From NCBI GenBank assembly GCA_964019055.1, contig OZ025206.1:27526128-27590127 (forward strand): a stretch of DNA of 64,000 nt, given 5' to 3'. The DNA comes from Anthopleura xanthogrammica (Eukaryota; Cnidaria; Anthozoa; Actiniaria; Actiniidae). The stretch's first letter is position 1. Each line of letters starts with the position of its first letter. The position numbers were made by a program, and so were the translations under genes. Shown in pieces: positions 59,469 to 64,000 of the stretch. The notes under the pieces were generated by a model that was not told the origin of the DNA, made no database searches, and was given only the letters and a program-made list of their open reading frames with translations.

Positions 59469-59722
59469 ATGGGAAGCACGGATGGCGTAGCGGTGAGAGA
59501 GCTCGCCTCTCACCAAGGCGACCAGAGTTCGATTCCCGCCGGGCTCGGTGTTGTTTGTGAATAGGGTTTTTAGTTGGTTCTCTCCTGTGCTTCGAGGGTT
59601 TTTCTCCGGCTTCAACGGTTTTCCTCCCTCCGCGAAAATCAACTTCTAAAGTCCAATTCGATCATGGAACGAGGGCCACAGGTCTGTTAGCCACTTCATG
59701 GCTATTAAGTTCTACCCTCGTA
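59469..59722 (+). mobile_element. tRNA-derived SINE inserted in the LINE
   Basis: GGGAAGCACGGATGGCGTAG, A box TGGCGTAGCGGTGAGAG, B box AGTTCGATTCCC, body with TCTCCTGTGCTTCGAGGG. Plus-strand member of the family at 29986-30229. Confidence 0.85.
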
Positions 59723-59896
59723 AAACAAGAACGGGTGTTTTATGTAAACGAGGGATGACGTTTACTAGTGGCGTGATCAGTTGTCCGTAGATACTGTTGT
59801 AGAAGGAATTCGGGCGCCACTGATGTTTTCTAGTTTTTCATATTTCTATTCGGTGTATTGTATGATAGTTAAACACATAGAAATATTTTATGATTT

Positions 59897-59899
59897 AAA

Positions 59900-59965
<66 letters not shown>

Positions 59966-60025
59966 AGGAAACTAGGCAGGGATTAAATTCTGATTATCAT
60001 TAAAATTTCATTTAAAAAAAATTAA

Positions 60026-60059
<34 letters not shown>

Positions 60060-60060
60060 G
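59897..60060 (+). repeat. ATT microsatellites
   Basis: ATT runs at 59897-59965 and 60025-60059 after a tail like that at 37640 (GATAGTTAAACACATAGA). Confidence 0.9.
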
Positions 60061-60136
60061 CGGAGCACCATACTTAAGAAAAGATTGTAACCCATCGAGT
60101 TGATTTTTCATGGCTTGATTACGTCATCACCTTGTC

Positions 60137-60345
60137 CATACATACATACATACCTACCTACCTACCCACCTACCTACCTACCTACCCACCTACCTACCTA
60201 CCTACCCACCTACCTACCTACCTACCCACCCACCTACCTACCTACCTACCTACCCACCCACCTACCTACCCACCTACCTACCTACCTACCTACCTACCTA
60301 CCTACCTACCTACCTACCTACCTACCTACCCACCCACCCATCTTT
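60137..60345 (+). repeat. CTAC/CCAC microsatellite
   Basis: About 50 four-base units. The Thr-Tyr-Leu-Pro frames are shadows. Confidence 0.95.
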
Positions 60346-60480
60346 CAGTTTTTTTTTCTGGGTTCTGGTAAAGAAGTGGTCACGCTGTAACCGGCGTTAT
60401 TCCGCGTCACACAATTGTCACGTTTTTAGCACTATATATACTATTTATGGGAGCTCCGCTTTTAGGCAGTGCCTAAATCT

Positions 60481-60483
60481 ATA

Positions 60484-60544
<61 letters not shown>

Positions 60545-60566
60545 GTTGTTGTTGTTGTTATTGACA
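60481..60566 (+). repeat. ATT/GTT tract before exon 1 of copy D
   Basis: Ends GTTGTTATTGACAG, then AAATG; same splice-acceptor arrangement as the other copies. Confidence 0.9.
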
Positions 60567-60569
60567 GAA

Positions 60570-63392
60570 ATGAATATCAACACAAAGTTCCTTGTTCTCG
60601 CTGTTGTCATTTTACAATTCGCGTCATTTCATAATTCCTTTGCCGAATCGTGTGAAGCTTATCGTTTCGTCAAAGAAGGAGGAAAGGCACTAGTAAATCA
60701 CGTGATCAAAACCATGACAACGAGTCTAAAACCAGTTTGTTGGAACACCTGTGTATGGTTACCATGGTGCTTCTCGGTCAACGTTCGTCATACTAGTTGG
60801 GGTTCCGTTGAATGTGATCTGAATAATTCCAGCAAGAAGGCGAGTCCTGGTAGCTTGGTGTCTATAGAAGGAACAGACTACTACCAGATGGGGGTGAGTT
60901 GATGTTTAGTCAAAACTGTCACCTAAAATAATTACTTACTATGCAGTTTGTCATAGTTATTATTTTCCCTGGTTTCCTCCCTTCTCGAACGAGCTCAGCC
61001 CGTATAACATGACGGCCCTTATGAATTTACCTTGGAGTTTTGCGAGATAAACATAGTCGAACCTCTACGCAACGGCCACAGTCGGGAAACATTTTTGTGG
61101 CCGTTTAGAGAGGTGTCAGTGCCGTGCTGTGTATGAAAACAGCCGACATTCGGTGCAGTGTCCTCCCCGCCCCATAACCGTGTTCGTATGCCGTGACTTT
61201 TCGGACTCATACCAAATCAGTTTCTGCTCAATAATCTATTTATCAAGAAGATACAAGTGACAAGTGGGATATCCCATGGTGTGCAAATAGTAAGCATTGT
61301 GTAACTATTTTACCCAACATCATTGGAAATGAATGACACCTAGACAGCAATCCCTGACGGGAAGTAACAGTGGAACACCACTGAACATACGACGGGTTTC
61401 CAACTTCTGATTGGCTGTACTTTCAATGCATCGCCAGAAAACCGCGCCGCTACCCATGTCACGCAAGCTTAACCCGGCTCAGAAGAAAATACGGCCGGCG
61501 AAAAGTTATAAGAAATGTATGGGTTTAACACTGAAACAAAAAGTGTCTAAAATATAGCCTGTGTGTTGGCGGATCAAAAATGTCTGCATCACAATTTGTA
61601 ATTCATTTATAGGACAGTATAAGCTGCAAAAAAATATTACTTTAATCTAAATTGAGGTTTCCTTTTTAAATTTCAAAATGACTCCTAGAGAAATCGCACT
61701 GAAAGCAGAGGTTTGTATGAGAACGGAAAAATAAACGAAAGTTAAATTAGTTTGTAACTCGCCGAAACAGAGAATAGACGACAAAAGAAACAAATGTGTG
61801 CATTCTGAAATATTGTTTAATTATTTGAGCACCAGCTCGAAACTAAGTATCGGCTCTAGGATAAATTCCGAGGTTACCTTTCGATTGCTGAACAACAACA
61901 GCAGTTAAACAGCTTAAAAATACCTCCATGTTTCCCCGTTAAAGTTCGCAAAATGTCACTGACTTCGGGGCTTGATATCTTCGCAAAGAATAAGCCAAAT
62001 CTCGTAGTTGAAACGCCATTTTGAAGAGCAACTCTCGATCGGGGCACACAATAGCATATTTGGTCCCAATATTCAGTGGGACCCCCAGAAAATAGCGCCC
62101 GAATGTATGTACCATCGCAGGAAGGTCCCTAAGCCCGCGAATGAATCAGCGGTTTTTCTTGGAAACGGGTAAACACTTATTAACGCATGCGCAATGCGCC
62201 CATTGAATACCGCTGACCGCACTTGCATGTCGCGGTTTTCTGGCGATGGGTGTGAGGTGAAAAAATCTCGAACACTATGAATGGTTAATATAGTATTTTT
62301 TCCACCAGGATGTGCCCGATTATCTGAAACAAGCAACGGAAGTCAAAAGAAAAGAAGGTTTGTTCAGTTATGAAAAAATTAGTTGAACAAGATGAGCAAA
62401 ATATTATGAGCTGCATGTTATTGGCACCGAGGAACCTAGAAAAGGCATAAAAGCCGGGTTCAACCATTCTCATTCAACAAATTCCTAGTTGATTTTTTTC
62501 TGTTTTTACTATTTTTTCTTTACACAATTCTTCGTTTCAGTCTTTCCTCCTCCGAAAGATTCTAGAGCCAGGATTTGTTGAATCAGCGGTTATTAATGCG
62601 CATGCTCAAACCATTATTTAGCTCCTTTGCCTCCGACAACCTTTTTTTTTTTTTTTTTTTGAAATATACCAATAATACAAACCTTCTTGAAAGGCAAGCC
62701 TATTCCCTGATAGATTTGAAGTGTAAAAATAGATTGTTACCGTACAGCTTTTTTTGTTTGGTATTTCTTACCAGTAACTTATCAACTTTTTCATTTCAAA
62801 CTAGGAAAATTCGATGTTTTTTGAGCGCTTTTTGAGCGCTCAAGGCGATATTAGTGAAGTTTAGATTTGACTACGAGTACGACTACAACAGTTGAACCAA
62901 TGCGAGGACAACTACGAGTTTGTTGTAACATACTTTAAAACGAACAATCTGTTAATTTATTTTATTCATCAGATCTTGGGAATGGCTGGTATAGGTATGG
63001 TAAAGTTGCTCTAAAACTCTTCAAGGACGTGATCATGACGTGGTTGGATGCTCGCAGTTATTGCCAGTCCCTGGGTGGAGACCTCATGTCAATCTCCAGT
63101 CATCATGAAAATGATTTTGCGTACAATGTATTCGTGAAAGACCGTATGAACAACACGAATGGTAAGTCAAAACACTATCCAGAATTTTTGAAGAAATATT
63201 ATTCAAATTAGATGAGTGTAGTATGTGGAGAGGGACAAGGAAGCTGAGACTAAAGGATGAATAAGAGATATATAGACAGAAGCTACTGCTGCTGGTATCG
63301 AAACTAAGACCTTTCCTTATTTATGGTTAAGGTACATCACTAGAGGGTGGAGTGGCTCAGTTTAGACTGGACGGTACAGACAAAGATATCAA
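60570..63392 (+). CDS. Copy D: PAN / CTLD-LamG gene, first four coding exons
   Basis: Exons 60570-60893 (signal peptide + PAN), 62309-62357 (linker), 62973-63161 (CTLD N-half), 63332-63392 (start of LamG), all open, with GT-AG borders and the same phases as A and C. The LamG exons and the CTLD C-half are expected to the right of the window; the last 0.6 kb is intron that mirrors intron 4 of A. The PAN exon is almost the same as in C (TSLKPVCWNTC). The leader exon is retained at 58132-58209. D therefore looks like the most complete plus-strand copy, as A is on the minus strand. Confidence 0.82.
61429..62248. mobile_element. 820-bp inverted-repeat element in intron 1 of copy D
   Basis: Starts CATCGCCAGAAAACCGCG and ends with the exact complement. 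A, C and D agree up to TTTCAATG on one side and GGTGTGAG on the other, so it is a clean insertion 60 bp from exon 2. No transposase frame. Confidence 0.85.
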
Positions 63393-64000
63393 GTAAGTCA
63401 AAACACGTTTAATACTATGTGTACTTTAAACACTTTATACCGATGCAAAAAAAAATTGCATTACTTACCATATCTTATAGTACTTTAATAATTTCTCTAA
63501 GATAAACTCATTCACCTTTCACCGATCAGGTGCTTGATTTTTTACCACAATTTCTCGCGCGCTGATTGGCTAATATGATCGATAAGAGGATAGACGCATT
63601 TTTGAAGCCAAATTTGAAGGAAAAAATATATATCCTTGTAAGTTTTTTCTTCCTATAAACGGACAAAGATAATGATCTCTCCAAATTTTGAAATAATAAT
63701 AATAGTAATAATAATAATAATACAGAGTTCTTGAAAACGCATCTAACAAAAGTCTCGATGCTTTTAACAAAAGGAGCAGACAGACAGCAGGTTGCGATAA
63801 GTAAACAAAAATAGAATAGGAATAGGAATTTATAGTAAAGTAAGCCATGAAAAGCAAATGAGGCTGTATTCAACTAATCAGATTTCCTTGCCGCTAGAAA
63901 AACGGCACGATAACATGAACAAACTCAATCCCAACCAAACTGCGTTTTTTAAAAAGCCAAACTCGAGTACTATCCCAGATGAGACCGTATAGTTTGAGAA
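63393..64000 (+). other. Intron 4 of copy D (partial)
   Basis: Mirrors 14925-15533 of copy A, including the retroelement tail at 63700-63880. No other feature. Confidence 0.75.

Noticed and set aside
60100..60390. Thr-Tyr-Leu-Pro repeat ORFs
   Set aside because: CTAC/CCAC microsatellite.

Overview
The window looks like nuclear DNA of an anthozoan cnidarian, most probably a stony coral or a close relative. It is AT-rich, has intron-containing genes with GT-AG borders, and is full of microsatellites, small inverted-repeat transposons, tRNA-derived SINEs and broken LINEs. The two gene families present, TPR-CHAT and PAN/C-type-lectin/LamG, are typical of cnidarian innate-immunity-like repertoires. 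The species call is inference.

Layout. 1-2789: 3' part of a TPR-CHAT gene, cut by the window edge. 2790-10498: gene-poor repeat land with four inverted-repeat elements (one a half copy), a SINE, a LINE remnant, an 84-bp minisatellite and a 0.9-kb block present twice. 10499-63392 and beyond: a cluster of four paralogous copies (A, B, C, D) of one seven-coding-exon gene. A (10499-17587) and B (24601-36488) are on the minus strand. C (44278-51791) and D (60570 to past the right edge) are on the plus strand, so the cluster is mirror-symmetric about roughly 40 kb, with B and C head to head.

Each intact copy encodes about 476 residues: signal peptide, PAN/apple-like domain, short linker, N-terminal half of a C-type lectin domain (CTLD), a whole LamG-like jelly roll, then the C-terminal half of the same CTLD. 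The LamG is coded by three exons (630 nt in C) flanked by phase-1 introns. Skipping them keeps the frame and rebuilds a contiguous CTLD. Between copies, most differences I could find by eye lie in two short stretches of the LamG domain; the rest is nearly identical. I rank this nested, paralog-variable lectin family as the most interesting system here.

A and C are intact over all seven exons. D is intact up to the window edge. B lacks the 49-nt second exon: about 4.6 kb of unrelated DNA sits where it should be, including a 3.0-kb foldback transposon, so B is probably a pseudogene. A and D also keep a short non-coding first exon with a strong splice donor; in B and C that segment is replaced by other repeats.

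No rRNA gene, convincing functional tRNA gene or CRISPR array was seen. Long open frames over simple repeats were rejected as coding.
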